The translations under genes and the position numbers were made by a program. The notes beneath the pieces are model-generated. The model was not told the origin of the DNA. It was given only the letters and a program-made list of their open reading frames with translations, and did no database searches. Shown in pieces: positions 25,719 to 36,063 of a DNA stretch of 64,000 nt (position 1 is the first letter of the stretch; each line of letters starts with the position of its first letter). Source of the DNA: Obelidium mucronatum (Eukaryota > Chytridiomycota > Chytridiomycetes > Chytridiales > Chytriomycetaceae); assembly GCA_025765595.1 (NCBI GenBank), contig JAIVFH010000016.1, forward strand, positions 62,001 to 126,000. Direction: 5' to 3'.

Positions 25719-26114
25719 ATGGCTGGTGGTAAAGGAAAGAGCTCAGGAAAAGCCAAGGCTGGTGCCAAATCGCGTTCATCCCGTGCGGGACTCCAATTCC
25801 CAGTGGGTCGTATCCACCGTCTCTTGCGTAAGGGAAACTACGCCCAGCGTGTCGGAGCTGGAGCACCAGTGTACTTGGCTGCTGTTCTTGAATACCTCGG
25901 TGCTGAAATCCTCGAATTGGCGGGGAATGCCGCCCGTGACAACAAAAAGACTCGTATCATTCCACGACACTTGCAGCTCGCCATCCGAAACGATGAAGAG
26001 TTAAACAAGCTGCTGGGCACAGTGACCATCGCCCAGGGAGGAGTGTTGCCAAACATTCAGCCATCGCTTTTGCCAAAGAAGGAGGAGCTTGAATCTGGTG
26101 GAAAGTCTGGATAA
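25719..26114 (+). CDS. HTA1: Histone H2A (no SQ motif)
   Basis: Core histone H2A, 131 residues, intronless. It contains [20 protein letters not shown], the acidic-patch region [19 protein letters not shown] and the docking sequence [18 protein letters not shown]. The tail ends [10 protein letters not shown]. It therefore lacks the SQ[E/D]-hydrophobic damage-phosphorylation motif that ends the major H2A of most fungi, and resembles animal-type replicative H2A in this respect. Confidence 0.97.
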   Translation: MAGGKGKSSGKAKAGAKSRSSRAGLQFPVGRIHRLLRKGNYAQRVGAGAPVYLAAVLEYLGAEILELAGNAARDNKKTRIIPRHLQLAIRNDEELNKLLGTVTIAQGGVLPNIQPSLLPKKEELESGGKSG

Positions 26115-26217
26115 ACACATGTGTTTTTTTTCTCTTGTTTTACGTTGTAATTAATCTCAAATAATAGAATTATTTTCTTTTTATTTTATTCTCGAAGTTT
26201 ATTTATTTTTTCTCTGA

Positions 26218-28468
26218 ATGTATCGATGGCGCGTTAAGCGCCTGTCGTCAGTGTCAATGGCGGCGCCCTCGGCCCCGCAGCCGCTGTCGCTGTTCCGCGG
26301 CACATTCCGGCTGCAGCCGTCGACGATTGGCGGCGAGGCAGCGGCGCTTGCCGCAAAGGTTGGCGCCCTGGCTGTGACAGCGTCGGTGTTGTGGACGCTG
26401 CGGCCGCCGAACGATGCCGCCCGATCGCACGAAGCGGCGCAGACTCTCGAAAACCATACTGCTGTCTTGACTGCGCCAGACTTTGTCGAACCACTGGCGC
26501 TGTTGCAGTCAGTGCTCGGCGATGGCCAGGCAACGCAAGAGTTTCTGTGGTCTGTTTTTATCTCAGCCCTAAGTGCTGGTGTGAAGCCCTCACATGCAGA
26601 CTTGAGTACGCTTCTAGCGGTACGTAACTGGACTTGTTTTCGTGGGGCTTTTTCTGATTGCATTCTTCTACCAGCGTATTGCAGAACACCCCACAAACGC
26701 CTCCTCATCGCAAAGAGTCCTCTATACCCTTCAAGTTATGCAATCGTATAATCAAGAGCTATCACCTCTGGATCTTAAAAACGTTCTTGTCGCTTGTCGA
26801 GAACCCACCCCGGCTGTTGTGAAATCAATTTTGAAAGTACTGGCGTCACCCATGACACATTCTTCTTTGATGACGGCTGCTTTGAGTTTGAATCGAATAC
26901 GAGCGGCAGAGCTGGTTTTCATGGATGCCTTGGAACTTCGGATACCAAATATCACTGTCCTTGCGGAATCTATGGTTGCGAACTTCGTTTCTCGTGGAGT
27001 TTTTGGTCGAATCAACACTGTTTTTGATTTGATGGTGAGCTCGAATCAGTGGACTTTGGGACATGGTGCAAAAACCTTGGCATCTCAACTGCTTTCAGTT
27101 GGAATGTTTGACTTGGCAGAAGAGTATTTAGGACAGCTTTGTACAGTTGAGCCAAACACATATGAGCTGAATGATTCGTTTGCCATGGATGTCTTGAATG
27201 CCCTTCCCCACTTTGGGAAGAAAACCAAAGTGTACGAAGTTTTGAGTCTTTGGATGGAAGACGTTAGGCTGTCGTCAGAGCTACGAGAATTATGTCGAAG
27301 GAATGTCCAAAAGTATGGTGCCAGCTTTGGGGGGAAAAGTATTCGACGGACTTCAAAAAGAGGGGATGTTCAAGCTGTAGAGTATTTTTTAGGGAGCCAA
27401 CCTTTTTCCCAACCAACCAAGGATACCTCTCTTGGTTATAACAAACTTTTGAAAGCCGCCAGTCTCTCCGGTGACTTGTATACCAGTCGAAAAATATTCA
27501 CCACTATGACGGCAGATTCGAATGTTCCAACGACTACTGCAATGTCATCAATTTTGCATACACTCTTTAATATAAAAGACGAAGATGAAGCCAAACGGAT
27601 GTACGATTGGCAAGTTGCCAACAAGATCCCTATCAATGCAACAGCTTTCAATCGCCGACTCTCTGTCTTTGTTCAACAATGTGGCGCTCAAGCTATTCAA
27701 CCTTCTACAATCTTCAGCATTATTCAAACGGCACAATCGTCTGGCCAACCAGTCACATCTCATACTCTGGGTCTCCTTGCATCTGTATTTGTTCAACAAC
27801 CAGAAAACCTTGATTCCTCTATTGAATTTATCTCCTCGCTTTGCACCAACTTTCCGAAAGTACCTATTGACGCACCTATTTACAACACCTTCTTTCATGC
27901 CTGCATGCGCCACAAACTATACACGTTGATTGATCAACTTAAATGGCACATGGACACGGTCACACACACAAAACCAGATCGAACGACTCTAGTTTTCTTA
28001 TTCCAATATCTGATTGCAAAGGTGCAAATGGGAAGGCGCGCGGATGCGGCTGGGGAGGTGCAACAAGCCATTGAAGACTATCTGACGCAAACTCGGGAGT
28101 TGGGAATGACATTAAGTAACACTGATGTCAACAATATTTTTCGCGCTGTTGCGACCACAATGGACATTGACATTAGCGTTGTATTGGGGACGTGGGAAGT
28201 TTTGATGGAGAGAGGATATGTTCCACGTACGAATACTGTCCTGTCGTCTTTGCGTGGTTTGGCGCTGCGTGGAAGGTCCCTGGGAGAGGTTGGGAAACTC
28301 TCTGAAATGATGCAATTGTGGAGCCTTTTGAAGAAGGAAAATTGCCGGACTTGTGAACGGACGGGCGAGTTTGTGGTACAGAAATTGATTGAGGCTGGGG
28401 AATTGGACGCAGCTGAGGCTGAGCGAATGTATTTAGCCAAGATTGGCGTGCATATACCTTCATCATAG
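26218..28468 (+). CDS. PPR-like helical-repeat protein, probably mitochondrial
   Basis: Two exons: 26218 to about 26620, and about 26676 to 28468, joined in frame across a 55-nt GTACGT...CCAG intron. The protein is about 730 residues. The N-terminus (MYRWRVKRLSSVS) is basic and fits a mitochondrial presequence. The body is alpha-helical with pentatricopeptide-like units, for example TTTAMSSILHTLFNIKD followed by AKRMYDWQVANKIPINATAF. PPR proteins bind organellar RNA in processing or translation. The repeats are degenerate and I cannot assign a specific orthologue. The first 300 bp are strongly GC-rich, and the rest is ordinary. Confidence 0.7.
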
Positions 28469-28529
28469 CACTACTTTGTGACTTTGTCATACTTAATAGA
28501 TTCGAGTAGTGAATTCAATGTCTTTACTT

Positions 28530-29253
28530 TTAGAGTGTTCCAACACCATTCTCTTTCCAGTAGTTGACGATGCTCTCAACCTCCTTCTCCCTGCCGCCAA
28601 CTTCCTTCAGGTACGCCACGACGTGTTTCAAGGAAACGATTGAAATAACGGGAATGGCGAGGTCGTGCTCGACCTGCTCGATGGCCGACAGCTTTGTGTC
28701 CCTGTAGGCAGCAAGGCAGGGGTCAGTTGAAGCGGATGGAAGCAGTCAAAACGCACCCCATCCCGCGCTCCTGGCGGTCCAGCGAGATCAGCACGGCGAC
28801 CAGCTCGGCGGCGTTCGCGCGCAGAATGTCGACGGACTCGCGGATGGCGGTGCCGGCGGTGATGACGTCATCGACGACGACGACGCGCGCGCCGGCCAGC
28901 GGCGCGCCGACGAGCGAGCCGCCCTCGCCGTGGTCCTTCTTCTCCTTGCGGTTGAACGCGTACGGCGCCGCGCGGCCGTGGTGCGTCGCCAGCGCGACCG
29001 CCGTCGCCGCCACGAGCGGGATGCCTTTGTACGCCGGCCCGAAGAGCACGCCGTACGCGACGCCCGCGTCTTCGAGCGCCGCCGCGTAGTACTTGCCGAG
29101 CTGCGCGAGCGCCTGCCCCGTGTTGAAGAGCCCCGCGTTGAAGAAGTACGGCGACGTGCGCCCGCTCTTGAGCACAAACTGTCCGAACGTCAGCACGCCG
29201 TTGTCCACCGCGAACTGGATAAACTCCTTCTGGTACTGCTTGACCTGCGTCAT
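28530..29253 (-). CDS. URA5: Orotate phosphoribosyltransferase
   Basis: Converts orotate and PRPP to OMP in pyrimidine synthesis. Exon 1 is 28757-29253, exon 2 is 28530-28701, and the spliced length is 222 residues. Motifs include [21 protein letters not shown], given here in part as [14 protein letters not shown], the loop [14 protein letters not shown], and the PRPP-binding signature [17 protein letters not shown]. The end is a helical tail closing in WKENGVGTL. Exon 1 uses almost only G/C at third codon positions, whereas exon 2 is mixed. It shares a 56-bp divergent gap with RPC11. Confidence 0.95.
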
Positions 29254-29309
29254 TTGGTTGTTTTGCTTTGTTTGGTGTATTTAAAAAGCAAAAAGAAAGA
29301 AAGCTAGAA

Positions 29310-29713
29310 ATGTACTTTTGTCCCACCTGCGGAAACTTGCTGCTGCTCGGCGTCGGCACTGAAGCGTCAAATGAACTCTTTTGCCAAACGTGTCCGTATG
29401 TAATGAGGCTGGACAAGGTGCGCTCTGGCCTGGACAGACTCTCAGTCTACTTCTGCTCTGACTGTTGAATGCATACAAACAACAAACAAACAACTCTACA
29501 CAGACAATCAAGAAACGGTCTTACTTCAAACAAAAACAGGTGGAAGATGTGCTCGGCAGCGATTCAGACGCTTGGGACGAAACGGATGCCCAATGTCCCA
29601 AATGCGATGTCACGCGAGCGGCATGGATGCAACTACAGATTCGATCGGCTGATGAACCAATGACCACTTTCTACCGCTGTGTGGGATGCAAATATACGTG
29701 GAGAGAAAACTGA
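29310..29713 (+). CDS. RPC11: RNA polymerase III subunit RPC11 (C11/RPC10)
   Basis: Small zinc-ribbon subunit of RNA polymerase III that acts in RNA cleavage and termination, related to TFIIS. Exons 29310-29417 and 29513-29713 give 102 residues. The N-terminal ribbon reads MYFCPTCGNLLLL and FCQTCPYVM. The C-terminal TFIIS-like ribbon reads QCPKCDVTRAAWMQLQ, then the hallmark RSADEPMTTFYRC and CKYTWREN. The catalytic acidic hairpin (DE within RSADEP) is intact. Confidence 0.95.
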
Positions 29714-29767
29714 ATAAACCCAAGTACAGATCGTGTTGTGTGAAACCATTCTTTTACTTCTATGCAT

Positions 29768-31379
29768 TCAAAAATCTTCCATTGAATTCTGGTTAGTTTC
29801 ATGGTCATTGGAGTCAGTGTCGATTGTATTATTCTGGGAATAACCCATCTGTTGGGGATGCCAAGCTCCACCGGACACATTCGAGTCATTTGCCGCAGGA
29901 AACCGAGGAGGAGAAGGGACGATAACATTTGCGAGTTGCGCTGCGGTCTGAATCGGAGTCGCATCATTTGCATCCAAGTCGTCATCTTCATCATCACCAT
30001 CCAAATCATCATCGTCATAACGCGACGACCTCCGTTCAAACACAACCGGTTGAACACTCGAAGCAATACTATCTGTGGACTCGAATTTGGCCAGCGGGGC
30101 ATCAATATTACCGCCAACAGCCTTGGAATTCTTCGCCTTCTTGGCTCCACTTTCATCACTCTTGCCGGCTCGTTTCCGTGATTGAATGAATTCAAACTAT
30201 GAAATAAGAGAGAAGTTAGAAAATTTAATCCACCACAACACTAACTCTCGACCCTATTGCACTACCTCTTGCCAAACGTAATTTTTACACAATCGGGATC
30301 CAGGCAGCTCCTGGATAACTTTCATTACAATTCCTTGGGTAAATCCAAAAAATTCAGGTCCAGACAACCCACTTGCGTGTTCCTTATTTCTCAATGCATA
30401 AGCCGCTATAGTTTGAGCAATTAAGGGCAATTTGATACAAGATATCTCAATACATGTAGATTACTAGCACACCTTTAAAAATCGGAATCCATGCTCCAGT
30501 CAAAGATCCAGCAGATACAGCCCTTTCCGGGCAATCCTCTGGAGTCACAACAAACATGGGAGAGTCACCCCCATCCAAAACCTCACACAAGTACATTGTC
30601 TGCTTTGCCGCATCAATCATGCTTAAAAAGCTGCGTTTGCTCTTGTACCCAACTGGATAAATATATCGTTCCGCATGATACGCGGGACGATCATGGACAA
30701 TTTCTCCCAGCTCTAAAATAGTCATGACACCTGCAGTAAGCGGCAAAATCGGACTTCCTGACTCTGAGGTTGGGTATGGTTGGATTCGGGTGGTTTTCGA
30801 TGTCACTGGTCTTCGCTTTCTCGTTTCTTTCCCTTCCTTTTTGATAGCGGCAGGCACGGCGCCTGCTGTTGCTGTTCCTGCTGCTTGTGGTGTTGTTGAA
30901 GTTGTCGCCATCTTTGCTGCTGCTGCTGCTGTCGGCACCCCCACAGAATCATCCGAGTCGCTTATCAGATCAGCAGATCCCGCACTCGCCAATCCATTCT
31001 TTTTCAAGAGATGCATCAAGTTGCTTTATATACGTGAGGTTTTTTTAAAAACAACGTCTCATCCAGAAAGTACACAACAAAAGACCCCTTACTCGCGCTC
31101 GCGCTCCACAGCCATCAACTTGGTCTTGAACTTCCATAGTTTCGATGCAAGGAATTCGTTTTCCTGTTTTAAATTGGTTATTTCAATGTTGGTTTTTTTT
31201 TCTCCCCGCAGCCAAAAGTGTTGTTGAAGGAACCAAGTTTTTTGCTTACTTCCAAAACCTGAAGATTAACAAAAGCCCCGTCAGCGCCATATAGTCGTAA
31301 TGCAAGACAGCAGGCGGGAACGAACCTCGCGCAGAGTTTTCTTTAGATCTCGGTACTTGTCTGCAAGTATCTGTGTCAT
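29768..31379 (-). CDS. FYRN/FYRC domain protein (TBRG1-like)
   Basis: Nuclear protein with paired FY-rich domains. The start MTQILADKYRDLKKTLRE (31379) begins a coiled coil like that of TBRG1. A second coiled-coil exon (about 31090-31165) follows. The main exon (30470 to about 31020) has a disordered Ala/Thr-rich stretch, then FYRN (ILELGEIVHDRPAYHAERYI in part) and FYRC (CEVLDGGDSPMFVVTPEDC). The FYRC continues in the next exon (SGPEFFGFTQGIVMKVIQ). The tail is acidic and Asp-rich. In other proteins these domains occur in chromatin factors such as MLL. No SET or PHD domain is present. A specific function cannot be given from sequence alone. Confidence 0.75.
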
Positions 31380-31615
31380 TCAATAATACTGAATTTATCG
31401 CTAAAAATTAATACATATTTATAATAACAGCAAAACTAACAGAATCGTAAGAGTTGAAATGAACAATGTATGCAGAACTATTCAGATTTTAGAGACAAAA
31501 GTCAGGTACTTTTATTTCCACCCAACTCATATTTACATTTTCGAGATACAAAAAAACAACACAAGAAAAGATGGGACAACAAAAAAGTTCTTAATGCCTC
31601 TTTTTGTGAGCCAGC

Positions 31616-32811
31616 TTACAACTTGTTGAAGGAAGCAACGTCGACACTCTGGCAGTAGTCTTCGAAACCTTGAATCTGGTCAGACAAGTCATCAACTCCA
31701 ACCTTGTCGTCTTCAACGACAGCAGTGATCTGGAGCTTCTTGATACCGTAACCAATGGCAACGAGCTTGGAGGTTCCCCAGACAAGTCCTGGCATTTCGA
31801 TTCCACGGACAGCGGCTTCCAAGGCCTTCATGTCGGTTTCGTCATCCCATGGCTTGACGTCAAGGATAACCATGGACTTGGCAAGTGGCTTTGGCTCTGA
31901 GAAGAATTGATGAGTTAGATACAAACTCGAGACAGAGTAATTTTGACAACGGAGGAGGTAAGTGTGGGTCAGAAAAATTTGAAATTAGGTAGCTCAAAGT
32001 GATTATACATCCTTAAGGCAGCACTTCAAAACGAAGCACTGCCCTTGAGACAAATGCCAGTATCATCAGTCCCGAAGAAAAAACTGTCAAGGGCAGTAGA
32101 GGGGGGCCAGAAAAGACAAATACGGAATACGGAGAAAAAACACTCACTGGCAGCCTTCTTTTCGTTGTACTCCTTGAGACGCTGGGCAACAATAGCAGCC
32201 TTCTCAGCATCTTCTTCTTCGTCGTCAGAGGCAAAGAGGTCAAAGTCATCTTCGTCTTCCTTCTTGGCAGCCTTGGCTGGGGAAGCGGCACGGGAAGCTG
32301 GCTTCTTGGCTGGGGAGGCAGAGCGAGAAGCTGGCTTGGCAGCGGCGGCAACAGTGACAGCTGGACCGTAGGCAGAGGCAGCCTTCTTGACTCCTGGGAA
32401 CTTGGCGGTCTTTCCACCACGAGCAGAGATGTGGTTGTACCAACGAGCAACGTGTGGGAACTTTCCAGCAGCAACTGGAGCCTTGATCGCCTCAAAAACG
32501 GCAACATCGGCTTGAGTGGCAACGAAACCTGTGGATAACTGTTAGAATCGGATCATCGTTTGGGTTGCACAGGATCGACAGGGGAAAAAAGGAGATCAGA
32601 AGTGCCTTGCGGCATTGGGTTTAATCTAGTCCGGGGTCTTACGCCGGTCATAAACACGGACCAATTTTGCTTCATCATTTGAAACCAGCATACAATGCTT
32701 TTGAGGATGGGGCAACAGATCATCCAACTCACCATCAATGTAAGAGTGCTCCTCGAGGAAGTTGTTGAGGGCGGTAAGACCGGTGTCCTTGTCAAGTTGT
32801 TCGAAACCCAT
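31616..32811 (-). CDS. EFB1: Translation elongation factor eEF1B (eEF1-beta), guanine nucleotide exchange subunit
   Basis: Recharges eEF1A with GTP during elongation. Three coding exons. The first ([19 protein letters not shown]) and second hold the GST-C-like domain ([15 protein letters not shown], then ARWYNHIS). A Lys/Ala/Ser-rich linker with SPAKKPASR repeats leads to an acidic stretch ([16 protein letters not shown]). The last exon is the exchange domain ([17 protein letters not shown] to DVASFNKL), complete. Codon use is biased, as expected for a highly expressed gene. Intron 1 (about 212 nt) and intron 2 (about 250 nt) are long for this genome. A 5'UTR intron is likely at 32818-33050 (GTTTGT donor, CTTTAG acceptor). 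Confidence 0.94.
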
Positions 32812-33235
32812 TTTAATCTAAAGGACGTAGTGATTAGCCAGGAGTAAGGTATTGGGAGATAAGATACGTTGTTTGGAAGGAAGGGATAAAAGGTCTCAGT
32901 GATTGTTCACCTATTTTTCAAAATCATGTATGATCATTTGTCTCTATCTACTTTTTGTTCGTTTTTTCGTCATTGACCCTTTGTCCCGAGCGAGATGCAG
33001 CAAAGGAAGGACGGATGGTTGCGATTGCACAAGGGGAGGGATTTACAAACCTGTAGTTTTGTGGATGAAAAAGAGAAAAAACGGTTGTACCGAAAAAATC
33101 GTTTAAAAAATGAACAAAGGAAAAAGACCCGACGACTTGTTTTACTGTAAAATCAACGATTCAATAGTCAAATTGCCACAACAACCCAAAGAGACACGGG
33201 CTCTCCTCCTGTTTCATCCCCACTCCTGGTGTATT
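32812..33235. other. Intergenic/5'UTR region upstream of eEF1B
   Basis: No gene is seen. On the minus strand it fits a 5'UTR intron of the eEF1B transcript (32818-33050) and its promoter. The remainder (33051-33235) is the gap to the end of the dynactin gene. Confidence 0.5.
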
Positions 33236-34841
33236 TCATGAGAATTGGAAACTGCTGGAAGTTGTTAGCCAAATTAAACCAATTGGTATCCCATCGCAAA
33301 CCTCAAAAGTGGAACTGATGATTCTCAAGACAGTGACTTCAACTGCAAAGACTGCCCAATTATTCTTCTTTTCCACAATTCCTGCCTCTTTCGGTGCAGC
33401 GTGACCTATTTTGTCATCATCGTACATTTCTAGCTCATTGAGTGCTTCGAGCTTGAACGCCGGTGCAAGAATTGTGACAACACTTGCAGGGAAATCGATG
33501 GTTGTATCGTCCACCGTCCCGAACATCAGGTCGATTGGATTCGTTTGGGGATTCACAACCTTGAGGTGGACTGTGTATGTTGTTCCAGGTTCAAGAGGTA
33601 AAGCAGTTGGAAGAGGGTGTGCTATAGTTATTCTAGGAACAAAGTCTCTGTGGGTAGGCAAGGAAGTGTGAGGATAAGTAAATCACGGTCAATGGAGCTT
33701 ACATGGCTGGAAGTTGAATTGTGAACTTGGATACCTGGGCTTTTTGCTCCGGCTTGATAAGAACATGATCGCAATCTTTACAAAGTTTCGTTCGCTTAGT
33801 TCTCAGTAAGAGTCTCTGTGGCCGAACACCCCTAAGATTAAAGTTGTAAGGTTTCCAACAACCAAAAATAAAATAAGTCAAACTAACGCGTGAGTTCTTG
33901 GTTGGTCTTCAATTTGCTGATAACGTTGGCCGAGTGTGGTGGCTGTAATTAACAGCAATGAGATTGAGTGTGCCCAAGCGGACCCAAACCTTCTTCGATA
34001 ACAAGATTCTTCATTTTTTCGAGCTGTGCAGTATCATTTGCTTCAGATCCTGTGAATTTCGCCTCGTACACAGCATTTGCATCCGGATCCAAGTTTCCTT
34101 TACTTCCGCTGAATGAGCTCAGCGACGCAAGTGCGGGGATATTCGCAAGCAGAGATGGAGGCAATGAAATAGATGAAGAGCGAAACAAGTCAGCCATTGA
34201 GCCATTGGATGGAGCTGTAACCGTACGCGTCTTTTTCTCAAAATGGGTCTTCAGATTTGAAAATTCCTGAATATCTGCCCGTTCGTCGTCCGTTTTTTGC
34301 ATTTGCATGGCAAGACCTGTTGGGCGGTCGAATTTGAGACCAATTTCGAGAGAGTCCCATCGACAAACACCACACGACAAGTAATGGATTCCACCCGATG
34401 GTGCAGGTGTAGAGTCGCCACCCAGAGGGTTCTCCATGGTGGATACGACAGTCAAAGTATTCAAGCAAGTTGGACATTCGAAGCAGTTTCTGGCGCATCT
34501 GATTGGGTGTGTTGGTTTTTTTGTTTGTGTGTGTGTGGGTGTGTGTTTTGTTGGAAACGCACCTGTTGCGCTCAGACTTGACCGATGCTGAGGGCGCTTC
34601 AAAGAGGCAATTTGGACAATAAAACGAAGCCACCTCTTCGATAGTGCATCGCGAGCACTTCAATTTTCCTTGGCACTTGTCGCTGGTGCAGAAGTACAGG
34701 TGTGATAGTGGAAAGTGCTTGGTTGTTGGGCTGTAGACGCTACCAGCGCATTCACACTGCGAGCAGAAATGCCGATGATTAGATTGAATGGCTTCAGTCA
34801 GAACCCCAAACCAATACCTGGTAGAGAACAGTTTTCGCCAT
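33236..34841 (-). CDS. DCTN4: Dynactin subunit 4 (p62)
   Basis: Pointed-end subunit of dynactin, the dynein cofactor for microtubule transport. The tiny first exon codes MAKTVLYQ (34841). The next exon holds zinc-ribbon cysteine pairs (FCTSDKCQGKLKCSRC and FYCPNCLFE), followed by CARNCFECPTCLNTL and YLSCGVCRWDSLEIGL. The middle is helical. C-terminal exons carry RTKRTKLCKDCDHVLIKPE and a beta-sandwich region ending VCDGIPIGLIWLTT. The first-to-second Cys-rich intron contains a GT microsatellite (about 34520-34545). It is divergent from MMM1, with 30 bp between starts. Confidence 0.92.
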
Positions 34842-34871
34842 GAAAATATAATAAATACCATATTGAAAATA

Positions 34872-36011
34872 ATGGCTGGTGATGCTGTACCGCCGCTGCC
34901 GCCACCGCCCCAAACCCTGGACGCTGCTGTCAACCAGTTCTTTAAAGGATTCGTTCTTGGGCAAATTGTTCTCTGTGTTTTGATCTTCTTTCTGGTCAAA
35001 GTCTTCCTGCTACGAAACAGCGATGAGACCAAGGCAGAACTCAGGAAGAGTCCTCAAAAGTGGCGCTCAAAGGCAAGTGCAGCCTTTAATTTAACTATTG
35101 TATTAACACCTTGGCAGAAGCCACAAACTCCACTGCGACAGCATGCATTTGAATCGCATGTACTTGCAAAAACAAACTACTCAGTTCACGGACATAAGCC
35201 TGAATCATTAGACTGGGCAAACGTTGTTCTTGCTCAAGTTATTGCTCGATACCGATCTGATCCTGCTATCGCTCAAGGCATAGTTAAATGGATTGATGAC
35301 AAAATGAACGGTGGTCCAAATGGAACTACAAGACCAAGCTTTCTTGTAAGCTCTCAGTTTGTCTCCATTGTGTAATGATTTAATGAATGTGCCTTATAGG
35401 GGCCTGTGTCAATCACCGAGTTCTCTTTGGGAGAAGAGTACCCGAAATTCAACACCGCCAGGATGCAATATGCCGAACACACTTCCAACCTTGTAAATGA
35501 TTTATGAATTGAACCTTTTTGGTATCAAGGCTAAGCGATTCAACCTTTGTTCTTTTAGAGAGCAGAAGTAGATTTCGAATTCAACGATCAGATCACAATC
35601 GGCGTTGACACACAAGTCATCATTAATTGGCCGAAACCTGCCATTGCATCATTGCCTGTATCGCTTGTTCTCTCTGTCATCAAATTTTCCGGAACTGTCA
35701 GTTTGTCCCAGATTGTTCTACAACAGTTGTACTAATAATTAACTCAGATTGCAGTTGAATTCGTCACCCATCCAGACTCTTCGGAAACGTTTCTTGCTAT
35801 TTCTATTTTAGAAGACTATTCTCTTGAGTTTGACGTTCGATCTCTTCTGGGTCATCGTACTAAAGTTAAAGACCTGCCTAAACTCACATCCCTCATAACG
35901 TCTCAATTACGTTCGATATTTGTGGATCAAATTGTATGGCCAAGTTTTAAAAAGTTGCATATTCCTGTTCATTTTGGACCTTCTCCAGAAACCAATAAAA
36001 ACAAACACTAA
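34872..36011 (+). CDS. MMM1: MMM1, ERMES complex SMP-domain protein
   Basis: ER-anchored subunit of the ER-mitochondria encounter structure, which transfers phospholipids. A short N-terminal lumenal part with a Pro run is followed by one membrane segment (FVLGQIVLCVLIFFLVKVFLL). The SMP domain follows: PESLDWANVVLAQ, SFLGPVSITEFSLGEEYP (spliced), ITIGVDTQVIINWPKP and DVRSLLGHRTKVKDLPKL. Exons break at about 35348 and 35399, with two more short introns near 35491 and 35698. ERMES is absent from animals, which supports a fungal origin. The linker between membrane segment and SMP domain (about 35070-35130) reads through without a stop; an intron there is not required. Confidence 0.92.
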
Positions 36012-36063
36012 TTCTTTATTTTTAAAGGGAATTGAAAATCATAGCCTACAAAGTCATTCTAAT

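Noticed and set aside
28788..29416. Arg/Ser-rich minus-strand frames overlapping URA5
   Set aside because: Out-of-frame shadows of the GC-rich URA5 exon; the conserved enzyme is in the other frame.
32553..32811. Read-through frame in eEF1B intron 1
   Set aside because: Continuing past the GTGAGT donor breaks the GST-C-like domain; splicing to [10 protein letters not shown] restores it.
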